From Nigrospora sphaerica (lineage: Eukaryota; Ascomycota; Sordariomycetes; Amphisphaeriales; Apiosporaceae): DNA of 64,000 bases. The position numbers and the translations under genes were made by a program. This document shows positions 1 to 12,252 of the stretch, in pieces. The notes under the pieces were generated by a model. It saw nothing but the letters and a program-made list of their open reading frames with translations. It ran no database searches and was not told the origin of the DNA. The DNA is taken from contig JAGVVL010000001.1 in NCBI GenBank assembly GCA_018287875.1, positions 8,370,001 to 8,434,000 on the forward strand, given 5' to 3'. Position 1 is the first letter of the stretch, and every line of letters begins with the position of its first letter.

Positions 1-3000
1 CGCTCGAGCTCTTGACTGCCCCCCACCGTGGGCGTCGACTCCTGGGGAGTGATCTGCGCGGGGCCTTCATCGTCGTCTGAAGAGGAATCGTCCTCCATGG
101 CCTCGAGCTGCTTCTGGAGTTCCAACTCGCGTTGACGAGCGGCCTCGATTTCGGCCCGGCGCGCGGCAAGCTGCGCCTCCTTCTCCTTGGCCTCGGCCAT
201 CGCCGCCTTCTTCTTCTTCTTCTCCTCCTCCTTCTTCAGCTTGCCCTGACGAACCTGCTCTTCCAGGGCCTTGAGACGGGCATCCGCAGCGGTCCGCTCC
301 CGCTCGAGCTCATCTTGCTGTGCCCTGGCACGTTCCCTGCGTCTGTTAGCTTCGGGCCAAAACTCGTTCCGGGGCGCGGGACTCACTCTAGTTCTTGCGT
401 CTCGCGCTGCTGCTCCTCTGCCTCCTTGCTGAGGCGTTCCTCCTCGGCCTTCTTGGCTGCCTCCTCCTCGGTCGTGTTCTTGGCCGCCTCGTCGTTCTTA
501 GCGCCCTTGCGCACAGGGGGAGGCGGCGGTTTCTTGGACTCGGCCTTGGGCGCTGGGGAAGGCAGGCCCTGCTCCTCGGCAATCCGGGCTTGCCGCTCCG
601 CCTCGCGGCGCGCATCTTCTTCCTCGGCCTGGCGAAGCTTGGCTGCACGTTCCGCCCGCTCACGCTCCGCGCGCTGGGCAGCAGTCTCTCCCGGCTTACT
701 CGGGGCCTTGATACCGAGGGCGGCAAGACGCTCGGCCATGCGCTGCTCAGCCTGCTGCTTGATAAAAGCGGCCCGCTCCTCGGGCGTCTTGTACGAAGAG
801 TACGATCCGCCACCGGCCGCGGCAGCAGGGGGCGTGGCAGTGCGCGAGGTCGCCGACGGGCTGTCCACGCGCGGCGGGGCTTCTGCCTTTACGGGCTCCG
901 CCGTAGCCTTGCGGCCGCCGCTGCGATCCTGCGCCCGAATACGTGCAGCTCGGCTGGATCGCTGCAGGTCAAAGATGAAGTCACGAACCTCGTCCTCAAC
1001 GCCGAGCGCGTCCTCCCAACGTCGCTTCTCGTGTTCGTTGGCCGACGTCTGGGCGCCCTCCTTAAGGCTGTCCTCGATGCCGCGGGAGAAGTCCCGGACG
1101 CTCTCCTCCACGTCGCGCACCATGCGCTCGTTGTTCTCCTTCTCGGTTCGGATCTTGAGGTTCTCCTCTTCCAGCCGCTTGGGCGCATCCGAGTCGTCCT
1201 CGGTAACCTCAATCTTCTTTCCGGTCAGCGCTGCCGTGCGCTGCTGCATCATCGCCTTGGCCCTGGCCTTCAGGCGGTCGGACTCGGTGACGGTACCACC
1301 GGGACCAGTACCGACAATCTTGGAAGCGCTGCCAGGGTGCGCTTTGGCATCCTTGAGGCGGAAAAGTTCCAGTCTGGCGTCGGCGATGGCCTTTTCCGTC
1401 TTTCGCACCTGAGAGGCCAGTTCGGGGATCTTGTCGGTCAGGTTCTGCAACTGGCGCTTCAGTGATCTCCTCTCTGCTTCGGAGTCACCACTCGCCAGGG
1501 CGGCATCGGGATGTGCGTCAATGTCCTCTTGGATGCGGCGAACCCTCCGGTACAGCTCGTCAGCCTCACGGCGATCGCGTCTGTCAAGAATATCTTCTTC
1601 TTCCATAGCCGACTCGTCCTTGAAATCCATGGCATCGAGCAGAACCTGCTTCTCCCGGATCTTCTTCCGAAGCTGGTCGAGAGACATCTCCTCGTTGGAA
1701 GCCACGGACGACGGAGACTGCGGCCGTGGCGAAGCGGCACCGCCAACACGGCGGCGGGCGCTCGACTTGTAGCCCACTTGGTCGTCGTTGTTCTTGTAGA
1801 CGGTAGCATCTTTGCGGCCTCCGCCGGGGCCACCCGCTCCACCCTTGAACGAGTGACTTTTCAGGTAGCTAACACCCGTCTTCTGAGGAAGCAGCGAAGC
1901 GCCCGAGTTCTTGCGCATCTCGGACTCCTGGCTCAGCATAGACTTGACTTGTCCAAGCGAGGCGTTGAAGTTGCGGGTAGAAGGGGGCACCAGCTCTGGC
2001 GGTAGCTGATTCGGGATGGGGTAGCCGTTCAACTTTCTGTAGATCAAGTGCATAGCAACAGCGAACTCGTCGAGGTCCAGCCGTCCCTTGTTGCCATTGT
2101 CCGAAAGGGTCCAAATGCGTTCGAGATCGGGCTTTTCGAGGCCGCTCTGGCCCATGATCTCGATAGCTTGGTCGCCGCTGATGTAGCCCTTGTGAAGGCC
2201 GTCCCAAGCTCGGAAAATTTCATCGTACAGCTTCTTTTCGTCCTTCGTAATGGCCCACGGGATCACGGCGTTGCCAGAGAGGCCGGCAGTGGTGTAGTTC
2301 TGCGCCTCGCGACCCGTCTGGGGCATCATTCGAGCCTGCAGCGCGTTGATGTTGGGTAGTCCAGTGGCGGGGGCGTTGACGAGTCCCCATTGCCCAGGCA
2401 TGCCGGTAGGCTGTGCGTTCAGGGGCGCCGCGGGAGCACCCAGACCTCCACTGAATCCTGTCGGCATGGGGGGCATAGGAGGCCGGGGACCGTTGTAACC
2501 GGTGGCCTGTGGGTTGTTCATGGAAGAGTACCCGGTCGGCTGAGGCTGGATGCCCTGGTTCTGGCCTGGGAACCCAGTAGGCTGGCTTCCGAGCTGCTGG
2601 CCTCCCGCTTGTTGGCCCGGGAACCCAGTAGGCTGGCTTCCTATCTGTTGGCCCAGGAATCCCGTCGGCTGGCTTCCCAGCTGTTGCCCGGGAAAGCCCG
2701 TCATCTGGGCCTGCAGAAGCTGCGAGTTCGATGCTTGCGGCTGAGGCTGGTGAATTGTCGGCGGGGTAGAAGTGTTCTGCCTCATGAAATCCTGCGTGCC
2801 GGCAGCACCACTTTCTTCAGGGATACTGAAGCTGATGATATCAACCATGCTGGATACCTCATTCTTAACCGTATCGGGGAGGGTCGCTGGCAGCTGCTTT
2901 CCAACCATCTTGAGGTTACAGAGGTACATAGCCAAGGCGAATTCGGGGAAAAACAGCTCGCCGGATCGCGTGGTGTCGGCCAGGGTCCTGTTGGCTGCGT

Positions 3001-3806
3001 GTTAGAGGGCTTTGCAATTCGTCACAAGGGGGCGTGAATAGGGGAGGGTACCAGATATGCGAAAGCGCGTCCCCGTCCAGCCTGGATCGCAACAGCAGAT
3101 CCCGCGCCTTGTCGCCCGACATGGTGTTTCCATCGCCGACGGCCGATTTGAACAAGGTTTCGAACTTGGCCTGGTCCGAGGCGGTGATGAAGGACAATCG
3201 AATGTTGGGGATCTTGTTGGCTTGCTTCTTGGCCGGCGCCGCCGTCGGCTGGCTCTGGGCACCGCCGGTCTTGAAAGACGCCGCCATGGCACTGAAACCG
3301 GTCGGCTGGGCCACGACGGGCTTGGGCGGAGGCGGGGGGATGCCCGGGTTGGCCTGAATGGCGGGCGAGGAAAAGGAGGGATTCGGTTGCTGCTGCGGCG
3401 GGGGCTGCTGCTGCTGCTGCTGCTGCTGGAACTGCTGCTGGAACTGCTGTGGCATCTGTGGCATAGGCGGCGCCATGCCCGTCTGGAAGCTTTGCTGGGG
3501 CTGAGGCTGGCCGGGATAGCCGGTGAACTGCGGTTGGAGGCCCTGGGGCTGCTGCTGCTGCTGCTGAGGCATACCGGTTGCCTGCTGTTGCAGCATGGGC
3601 TGCTGTCCCGGGAAGCCCGTATACTGCTGGGTCAAGGGCGCCTGGCCGAAGCCCGTCGGCTGGGGCGCGAAAGGGCCGGGCTGCTGATGTTGCTGCTGCT
3701 GCTGCGGCGGCTGCTGGCCCATGGGGAACGAGCCGCCATACTGCTGCTGCTGGCCGGGGCGCAGGTTGCCGCCGCCGCCCATGAAGGCGTTGGAATTAGA
3801 GTACAT
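1..3806 (-). CDS. PAN1: Pan1, actin cytoskeleton-regulatory EH-domain protein (3' end outside window)
   Basis: Endocytic scaffold of the Pan1-End3-Sla1 complex, which couples cortical coat assembly to Arp2/3-driven actin polymerisation. Exons on the minus strand are 3806-3052, 2987-387 and 336 to beyond position 1. The introns (2988-3051 and 337-386) have GT-AG ends, and the second has a GCTAAC branch site. The N-terminus (MYSNSNAF, then Gly and Gln-rich) matches fungal Pan1 starts. EH domain 1 is at about residues 204-290 and is interrupted by intron 1 inside HIW|TLAD. EH domain 2 is at about 490-590 (WAITKDEKK to NQLPPEL). Many QPTGF/QATG repeats lie before and between the EH domains, and a long charged coiled coil follows. 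The expected Pro-rich, WH2-like C-terminus lies left of the window. A CAG tract (about 3405-3430) encodes polyglutamine. Identification is firm; only the missing end is unknown. Confidence 0.95.
2560..2700 (-). repeat. In-gene tandem repeat encoding GQQ(L/I/A)GSQPTGF(P/L) units
   Basis: Within Pan1, near-identical units of roughly 36-48 nt encode repeated [15 protein letters not shown] peptides. The DNA copies (for example gggaacccagtaggctggct at about 2569 and 2621) are nearly identical, which suggests recent expansion rather than old conserved repeats. Confidence 0.75.
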
Positions 3807-6404
3807 GGCGGAGGGGAGCGCTTATCAGCGCGAATACAGGGAAAGGAAAGCGGGAAAACGAAATGCGATGGGAGGAGCGGCGCTCCTCGGGAGGGGTGGT
3901 GGTGAGAGACAGTACGTCGGGGTTGGGAGATGAACTTGAGCAAGTAAGTGGTGGTTTAATGGGGGGTCGGCGCGTGAAAGCGACCAAGTTCCCTTGGCAG
4001 TTGGCACCTGGGCCTCCCGTCAGGAGTGGCCAGTAGTGTGCATCGTACCCTTGCAACCTTGCCCAAGTGACGGAACCAGGGAATAGTGGACGGGGGGGCT
4101 TTCACATTAGGCCGGACGGAGCCCATCCCATTCCATTCTAACCCAGTCTGGCTTTCAGGAGCCTTCCGAGCCTCCGTCAATGGGTAATGTAATGGATGGA
4201 AAGGAGCCCGACGGCACGCGCAATGAACGGGCTGTGCCAGGCCAAGGTACCCAGTTTTCTCTCAAGTGCGATGGATGCCGTATCCGTCAACGCATGTATC
4301 GGCACGCGATCCGTCGCCTTTTCCACACAGGACATCTGCAGGTCCAAGTCCGGGGGGCTAGCGACGGGCAGCATGGGGGAATTGAGGGTCGCAGCAATCT
4401 GGCCGTTGGGCACGAAATAGCGAGTACGTTAGGTACATGGACCGAATGGGAATGCCCATAATCCCACGCGCCCGATGCTACTAACGTACGATTCTGCATT
4501 TCGGGTCCCAAACGGACAGTATGGGAAAGCAGCTACTGGGAATGGATGCTTCTTCTGCGGGTCGCTCCTCGAGCTGCTGGGAAGATGAACGTCCATAATG
4601 ATGCAAGCATTGTCTATACACGACGGGCTATGTCCGTCCCCATCTCCAGCTTAATAACGATCCGTGGCTAGCAATTACACAGTACATGTTGCTTTCCCAA
4701 TTTATATTAGCCACGACGCGTGCAGCTCGGTAGGCATCAACCCCTGTCTTTTTGCAACAAGCAGCTTCTTTCGCCGTCTGACGTTGGAGCTCTTAGCTGT
4801 ACCTAGCTCTACGCATGGCGCGAGTTGTGCTTTTGCCCTTCACCCTCTAGGTAAGGGCTTCCTCGGCCTCGCCCCTCAACTTGATTTTTTCTTGACTGGG
4901 GTGAGTGCTCCCGGATCTGTTCTCGTCAGCTGTGGCTCGCGGCCAAGCGCCGAACCGGCTTGCCCGGAAACATCGTCCGCCAATACATGGCTTCGACGTT
5001 GTCGCGATTCGCCATCCGGCGTCTCGCACTTTCCGTCGGGATGGTGGCAGAGTAATGGATCTTGTTCGTGTCGGCGCCTTGGATTCTCCGTCTTCTGACG
5101 TGCCTGACCGTCTGCGCAGTGTCGGTTATACGGGTCTTACGACGCCAACCGTAAAAGCCATTGCCGTAGCCATAGCAGTCGGGCACCTGTCCCATTTCGG
5201 CGAGTATATCAGCAATAAGGTTGAACTGACCTGTGGTGGAACGTCGCGTCTTGGGGTCGAGAGTGTATGGCATGAGGGTTTCTAGGATTGTTCCAAAGAA
5301 ACAGAACTCGCACAGGCTACAGACAGTGCCGTAAATTTGGAGACGGTAGCCTTCTAAACAAATACCTTCGGGAAGATGGCCAAGGGGTTTCTTGTCCTTG
5401 ATATCTTGCTCCAGCTAGTCTGAGAGCGAGAGAGAATGCTCGCCAGGCGGCCCGGACATGGTGCCTTCGGTGCCCGCGTTGTGCTATGGCTGTTGCAATG
5501 ATACAGAAGCCAGCTGGTGATGGAAATGTTCATAAAGAGGGGGAAGAAGACGGCCGTCCTGGTGCCTCCACTGAACCCCCGCGGCATTCACAGAGGCACA
5601 CTGCCTACCGTGCTTGCGAGAAAACTCACCGAGATGGTGCTTTTCGCCGTCGAAAGCGTCGTTCGGAAGGGGGAGCATTGTCGATGGCGGGATACTTTTC
5701 CCATACAATCAGGTATAAGCTGGACGGACACAGATTTATTCACACTTGAAAGGTGGTACGTACAGAAATAGTTTGCATGCTATAGTCTATATATAATCTT
5801 CTCACCTCCGGCAGGAGGAGATTTCGGCATTCCGACATATTCAAACATCTGGCCTCTCCCATGACAGCTCATAAGACTGAGGGCCAGACATGAAGGAACC
5901 CGCGCCCCTCGTATCTGCGGTGAAGCGCCAATAAGAGAAAGGACGAACACACTTTTTTTTTCATGTTAAGTAGCCACGGTGTTTTATTTGCTCGATACTC
6001 CTATCCACCTGCAAGCTTAGTTGGGATCTTGTGGCGCCGAGGTCCCATATTGCCTACTGCCTCCGTCCATGAACAGCTGCTCCCCTCGGTTCAACAATTC
6101 CAATAATTGTCCATGTAGTATCTTGGCTAGGGCCAAGTATGTGTACCGAGTCGCTGGTTCGGCAATGGTAACATGTAGACCTGGCTTCTATTTCTACGCG
6201 ACAAGGCATGGTGCTCCATGAAACGGTCCCAGTTGATGCGTCCAACTGAGCCATCGGTACCAAGTCGAAGAATTTCCCCGGTATTGAAGTATCTTTTCTG
6301 GCCAGACGGCCGGGCAAACTCTTTCACCGAGACTGTCCATTACTAGAGTGCACATCTAACTTGCTCCAGCGAAGGGACTACCTTGGTTTCCACGTCCGGT
6401 AGAG
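3807..6404. other. Intergenic region upstream of Pan1 and downstream of alpha-glucosidase
   Basis: About 2.6 kb without a recognisable gene. The part next to 3807 must hold the Pan1 promoter and 5' UTR. Open frames here are short (under 150 codons), lack family signatures and overlap one another on both strands. No tRNA, repeat family or transposon remnant was recognised. Confidence 0.6.
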
Positions 6405-8217
6405 TTAATGTTTCAAGTATATACGTCCCTCCCATGGCCGGAGTCTGACAGAAGGCGCAAAAGCATCAGCCGGTTCGGCATCTGCGTAGTTGCCCATGAG
6501 GAATTCGACCCTTCCCTCCAGGGGCAGCTCGATGGCGGCATCGCGGCTGGTGAAGTTCAGCGCCACCACGGCCATTCTGCTGCCGAAGGACTTGGTGAAG
6601 ACGAAGGTCTCCTCGTTGTCGACGTCGTGGGGCGCGAAGCGGCCGTGGACGAACAGGTCTCGGTGCTCCTTGCGGGCACGGATCATGCGCTTCCAGAAGG
6701 CCAGGATCGAGTCGGGCTCCCGCCGCTGCCGGGCCACGTTGATTTCGGGGTACCGGTCGTGCACACGCATCCAGGGGCCGGCTTTGCCGCACGTGAAGCC
6801 CGCGTGCGGCGAATCGTCCCACTGCATCGGGGTCCGCGCGTTGTCGCGGCCCAGCATCTGCATGCTGCGCTTCACGTACGCGAGCGCCTCCGCGTCGTCC
6901 GGGGCGTCGCGCTGGACCGACCTGTAGAACCCCAGCGACTCGACGTCCTGGTACTCCTCGATCGGCCAGTCCTCGGGGATGTTTACCATGCCGATTTCCT
7001 GACCCTGGTATACAAAGAGCGTCCCGGTGAGGGCACACATCATCATGGCCAGCATCTTGGCCGATGTGGCGTGGTGCTCGGGGCTATCGCAGCCGAAGCG
7101 GGAGACGGATCGGCCCTGGTCATGGTTCTCAATAAACGACGTAGTCCAAGCCTGTACCAGAGTCAGTGGGCGGTTATTGGCGACCAAAAGAGGCGTACCC
7201 ATCAAGGTAAGGCGTCTCACTTACATCGGTTCCATCGATGAACGTCTGCCACTTCGTTACAATCTTCTTCAGCACGGGCAGCTTCCACTCCTGGAACTGG
7301 TACTTGTACGACAGCCCCTGGCCAATGTCGACAATGTCGAACTGGAATACCATGTTCAGCTGCTTGTCCCCCGCGCTGATGTACTTCAGCACATCGGCCG
7401 TCTCGGGCGTGTGAGGCAGTTCGCCCACCGTCATAGCGTCGTAGTGATCGAGGACCTTCTCGTTCATTTCCCGCATGAACTCGTGCATGCGTGGCCCGTT
7501 GCAGTAGATCATCCAGGCGGGCTGTTCAACCGCCTTGGGATTGGATATCGGGGCGTCCGGAAAAGCCGAGCCTTTGGAGTACATGTTGACGCAGTCGATC
7601 CGGAAACCGTCCACCCCCTTGTCCAGCCAGAACCGCATCGCGCTGTCGTAGATGGCCCCGCGCGCCTCTGGGTTTTCCCAGTTGAGATCGGGCTGGCACG
7701 AAGCAAACAAGTGGAGGTAGTATTCGCCCGTGAGTTCGTCGTACTCCCACGTGCTCCCGCTGAAGTGGCTTCGCCAGTTGGTCGGCGGCATGCGCGTGCC
7801 GTCAGCCGCGTACTTTGGTGGCTTCCAGATGTACCAATCGCGCTTAGGGTTGTCTCTGGATGAGCGGGACTCTTTGAACCAGGCGTGTTGATCCGAGGTG
7901 TGGTTGATGACGAGATCGAGAATGAGCCGCATGTTCCGGGCATGACACGCTTCGATGAGGACTTCCATGTCCTGTACTGTGCCATAGGGCCGGTGTACTT
8001 CCTCGTAGTTGGAAATGTCGTAGCCCATGTCCACTTGGGGGCTCTCGAACATGGGGGACACCCAAACAATGTCGACGCCCAGATCCTGGAGGTGGTCGAT
8101 CTTACTGATGATCCCGGGGATGTCTCCGAGCCCGTCGTTGTTGGAGTCCTTGAAACTTGCCGGGTAAATCTGGTACACCACCCCGTCCTTCCACCAGGTT
8201 TTCTCGGGGCCCGTCAT
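6405..8217 (-). CDS. Alpha-glucosidase (maltase/isomaltase), glycoside hydrolase family 13
   Basis: Hydrolyses terminal alpha-glucosidic bonds of maltose-type sugars. Exons are 8217-7225 and 7151-6405; the 73-nt intron (7152-7224) has donor GTAAGT, branch CTGAC and acceptor CAG. The product is 579 residues, the usual size for fungal cytosolic maltases. It starts with WWKDGVVYQIYPASFKDSN, the classic GH13 opening, and has no signal peptide, so intracellular action is inferred. Visible catalytic residues are the nucleophile Asp208 in GFRIDCVN, the acid/base Glu266 in TVGELPH and the third carboxylate Asp342 in IENHDQ just after the intron. No sugar transporter or MAL regulator is adjacent, so it is not in an evident maltose cluster. 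Exact substrate preference (maltose or isomaltose) cannot be decided from sequence alone. Confidence 0.95.
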
Positions 8218-11008
8218 GGTGGCAACGAGAGGGAACAGAAGCCTGGACTCTCCAGTAGGTACTTGGGTACCCAGGGCAATCCAACAAAGCCAATATCAAG
8301 AGCTGTCGTATAGAGTACAGGGCCAATGCCGAACCGGAGCGGCGATCTCGAGAAGCAGACAAATAGACAAGCGCACCAAGTCGTCTAGTCTCGATAGATC
8401 CAGGGCCCGAGGATAGATCTTATAGACGCGGCCAGGAAGTCAGTACCGGGCCCTCTTTTCGGTGTTCGAGCATCTCGGCATATGCCCCGTCCACTACGTG
8501 AAATGCTTGCTCTATTCGGAAAGTCTAGAGGGGCAACTCCCCGCTGGGGCTTGACACATCCGCAGCGAGGCAATCCCCGGGGTTTCCCTCCTGTAGAGAG
8601 TCAGGAGAGGGACAACCGCTCAATCTCTCGCTCAATCCGAGCCGCGGGCGGCATAGCCGTCACGATGGCCGCCCTTGCGAGCGGACACGCTCTACCGGGA
8701 GAGCCAATGGGCCCGCGCGGACGCGTCGTGGATGTTACCGCCTGGAGCCGAAGGCCACGGAAAAGTCACCACGGGCGCGATAGGTCCTCGCGTTACGGCA
8801 GCCAAGGGAGCGGTGGCGAGCCAGTAGAGTTCGAAGCCGCGCATCCGCATAGTGGAATTCCCCCCTCTAATGCACCCCCGCCCGCATGGGCTTCCCGACG
8901 GCTGACGGCCCTTTCGTTCCCCCCCCGCGCATGGGGAGCGGCGAAAAGACTTAACGAACTTTGTCTGCGTTCCCCAGCCCACGCTAACGGGACTTGGCCG
9001 CCGCGTCGCGTCCGGGTCTCGGTCATGCAACCGTAACGAATAATGCCGAGGCCGACATGTCAACCTCGAGAAGGGGCTTAACCTGCTGTAATCACATCAA
9101 CCCCAACAACCTCGGCTGGGCCCTTTTCTTGTGCCGGGCTCGTGGTAGCGCATACGAGCGACCTCTCCGGACGGCTAGTTCGGACACGGGCTACGACCGG
9201 AGCTGATCCGGTCGGCGGCCGGAAGTAGGCGGGCTTGCTCCAAGGGGCGGCTCCGCCAGTGTAAGAGGGGCTATGGACCGGTAGACGAATGGTGAGGATA
9301 CAGCCACGCTCGCGCCCAGCCTGCCTCCTGTGGCGGGAGGTATACTGGGTATACTGGCGACATAGTGCTGGATGAAGTCGCCGGTCGTGTCGGGAACGTG
9401 CTGATTCTCCTCAGCTCGCTTTGTGGCGGGAGCCCGCCGGCAATCTTGAGATATAGCAGGCGACACAGTCTAGTATAATAAGCTTCTTCTGCATAAACCA
9501 TCCTGATGGCCAGCCAATGTACCTAGATGAAAGAAATTATGAAGGCATCAGTGACTCCAACTAGCCTCCAGTAAACCGATATGGTGCCTCGGAGTCTTGC
9601 CGCGAGAGCCAGCCTGCCAGTTTTCGATTCAGGGGAAAGGTGGAGGGCGTTGTAATGATAGTGGCATGCCTCGGTCGGACGTATGCTAATAAAGTACCGA
9701 TCCATCGCCCCCTTCCGACCAAGGAAGAAAAGTGCTTGAGACCACTATAAAGCAACCCACGCGAACTCATCCACCATATAGACTTGCTTCGATCAACCTT
9801 CTTACCTATACTCACCCATGTCTACCTTCAGGGGAAAGGGTGGCACAGGGCCGCATCCACAGCATCAAGGACCTGCCGTCATCGAAAGCAGACTCCACGA
9901 AGTACCCTGCCTCGAATTAGTCGCTTTTGTATTAACGTGGTAAATAGTTTATACTGCATACCTTCGTCTACGACTCGACAGTTGGGCCGTGCTGCTATAG
10001 CATCGTGGCCGAAATCCCCTCTATACGGCTTAGGGCAACTACTGTGTCCCCCGCGCTAATATGCTATAAAATCTGTAGTGAGCAGTACTCATTCCGTCGA
10101 GGTAACAGGCACGCATCATTGATATTGCTTCAGGCATCTTCGCTGTCGTGATGAACCCCATGATGTTGCACGAATCAAGTCTCGGCCGGGGTCCCAGGAC
10201 TGCTTTGTTCTGGGCAGGCTTTTGCGCCTGCTGCTGCATATGGGCCTTCTTTAGGCTACTAGAGCCGAAGGGGTGAAGCTTTGGGGAGCTGGACATTCTA
10301 TTCCAGAAGAAGGTCAAGGCCCGGCAGCACTTCACCGGCCACCCTGCTGGGGTCTGTAGGCCTGAATACCGAGCCACCCGTGCTTGCGGCGAATGCGGGA
10401 GACGGTCCACGGAGCACTCAAACTGCAAGTAGCAGTACGATGTTAGGTCCAGTTCTTATGCGACAAATTGGCCGGAGCTAGGGCACTTGAGGTTCAGGCT
10501 GCGGTATAGTGCTGTTGGCAGCCTAGGGGGCATATCGAGTTCAGGTTGGCTCACTGTACCATAATATCACTTATAAACATTTGTATAGCTCAGCGGTAAA
10601 TCATGTTCTCTCTACCTACCTCTTGATGCTGGCCTTGTATGTTCGTTTGGCTAGTAGCGCCTCCTGTTCTGCTCTGTATCGGAGAGCAGATGAGACAGGT
10701 CGAAGCCCATATGCGCGGCTTTAACACCGAGGTACGTAACTCCCGAACACGAGCAAGAACGTTTCGTATGTCGGTGGTCGAAACCGGCGGTGGCCGCCAC
10801 GTAGAGCAAACCATGCCATGCGCCATGCGCCTTGCGCCCGGGGCAAAGGGCAACGGGACGCGGTTGTGAACGGGGCTCGTTGGTTCTGTATTGTCGCTCG
10901 GAAAACAAATCCTGCCTGGCCACGCACCGCACGGAGGTAAGAGAATGCCTCGTGGGGTATCTTTGGATCGAGAGGAAACCGCAATTCATCCGATAGCCTC
11001 CAGTGTCA
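8218..11008. other. Intergenic region between alpha-glucosidase start and Spp2 3' end
   Basis: About 2.8 kb without a recognisable gene. Sequence next to 8218 should contain the alpha-glucosidase promoter. Base composition alternates between GC-rich (8480-9050) and more AT-rich stretches (9480-10110 and 10500-10620). No coding signature or complete mobile element was seen. A short direct repeat GTATACTGG occurs twice in a row at 9340-9358. Confidence 0.55.
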
Positions 11009-12103
11009 TCAGCGGCGGGAATCCCGGTTGCGATGTCGGTGACTATCTCGGTCCCCATCACGGTTTCTATCCCTCTCGTCGTACCCTCGACTGTGGTGAC
11101 TGTGGCCATGGCTTTTCCTGTCAAAATCACGCTCATTTCTGTAACTGTCAGGGTTGTCTCGCTGGCGCTTTTGCTTCTCCTTCTCCTTTTCTCTCCGGTA
11201 TTCGTCAAGGCGAGGCCGTCGCTCTCGATGACCGTACTTCTTGGCGAGTTCAGCTTTCTTGATCTCCTCATCCTCCTTGGCTCCAAGCCCAAGTAGATGC
11301 GGTCTTCGTTTGACCTCTTTTGGGCGCGTTCCCCGATCCTTGCCATCGAAGCCCATGCCGCGCAGCATTGCCATGCCGAACTCGCCGTCGGGGATCTGAT
11401 CATACTCCTCCAGAGTTGCTACCTCGCCAACGCGTTGGTAGTCACGTTTCAAAGCATCCGCCTCGGTGACATTTGAGCTCGAGATGACTAATTTCTGCTT
11501 TCGGCCATTCTCCTTGCCCATTAGGGCATCCATGGCATCTTGGTCGGGGTTGATATTCTCCTCGGTAGCCTCATGTCCGTCCTTAACTTGGGCCTTCACT
11601 GGCAGTTCGGCTGGCCCTGCCCCCGGTTCTTCGGATTCTTCTTTGTCGTCCTTCTTAGTGATGGACAAGCCCCATTTGATTCCCTTGTCTTGATCTGCCG
11701 GCTCTGTATCTTGGGTCTGCTTGTTGTACTGGGCCTCCCGTTCATGGGGCGGCGCTTCCGTCTTCGTTCGCTTAGACCTAGACTCGGCTTTCCAGTCACG
11801 GTTTGACTGGCAAGCGATTACCAGCGGACCGGGTGCAGCTTTGGCACCTTTCGGTTGCGTATCATTCCGGGCCCCGTTGGCACCAAAGGAGGTGACGACC
11901 TCGACGCGCCCAGTGTGGTCACCATCGTCGGAATCGGAGTCGCCGCCCAGCGCATGGGGGCGAGGCCGTTTGCCTAATGAAGACGAAGGTTGCGCTGGCC
12001 CAGGCTTCCAGGCAGAATTTCCGGATTTCGACGACGCCGGCGCGGGTGCGCCGAACTTGATGGCTATTCGGGGGGCTTGGGATGTTTTCTCGGGATTCGA
12101 CAT
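11009..12103 (-). CDS. SPP2: Pre-mRNA-splicing factor Spp2 (GPKOW/MOS2-like, G-patch protein)
   Basis: Spp2 recruits and activates the DEAH helicase Prp2 at the spliceosome before the first catalytic step. The chosen start at 12103 (MSNPEKTSQAPRIAIKFG) fits the conserved IAIKFG opening of Spp2 proteins; an in-frame ATG 18 codons upstream (12157) gives an unrelated leader. One exon, 364 residues. The middle and C-terminal part has the Spp2/G-patch signature: GEVATLEEYDQIPDGEFGMAMLRGMGF, then RPKEVKRRPHLLGLGA. A low-complexity Arg/Asp/His-rich tail follows, as in many splicing factors. The gene is divergent from Vid21, with a shared upstream region of about 1.7 kb. Confidence 0.92.
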   Translation of the reverse strand: MSNPEKTSQAPRIAIKFGAPAPASSKSGNSAWKPGPAQPSSSLGKRPRPHALGGDSDSDDGDHTGRVEVVTSFGANGARNDTQPKGAKAAPGPLVIACQSNRDWKAESRSKRTKTEAPPHEREAQYNKQTQDTEPADQDKGIKWGLSITKKDDKEESEEPGAGPAELPVKAQVKDGHEATEENINPDQDAMDALMGKENGRKQKLVISSSNVTEADALKRDYQRVGEVATLEEYDQIPDGEFGMAMLRGMGFDGKDRGTRPKEVKRRPHLLGLGAKEDEEIKKAELAKKYGHRERRPRLDEYRREKEKEKQKRQRDNPDSYRNERDFDRKSHGHSHHSRGYDERDRNRDGDRDSHRHRNRDSRR

Positions 12104-12236
12104 GTTGGAGACGGCTGTCCTTGCTGGTGGATGACGATGATGAAAAGCAGGCCTCACTTCAGCTAGCTGCAGGTTGCGATGATGGCAGGGAAATGCGATG
12201 GGATTGCGCTTGCGCTTACTTCCACGCTCAATTGGA

Positions 12237-12252
12237 TACCTTACCTAAGGTA
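12237..12252. repeat. Palindrome TACCTTA-CC-TAAGGTA
   Basis: Seven-base complementary arms with a 2-nt centre, about 135 nt upstream of the Spp2 start codon. Confidence 0.8.

Noticed and set aside
10577..10600. tRNA D-arm-like TAGCTCAGCGGTAAA
   Set aside because: No matching anticodon arm, T-loop or acceptor stem at the right distance on either side.
10651..11403. 250-codon minus-strand frame overlapping Spp2
   Set aside because: Out-of-frame shadow of the Arg-rich tail of Spp2 followed by unrelated sequence.
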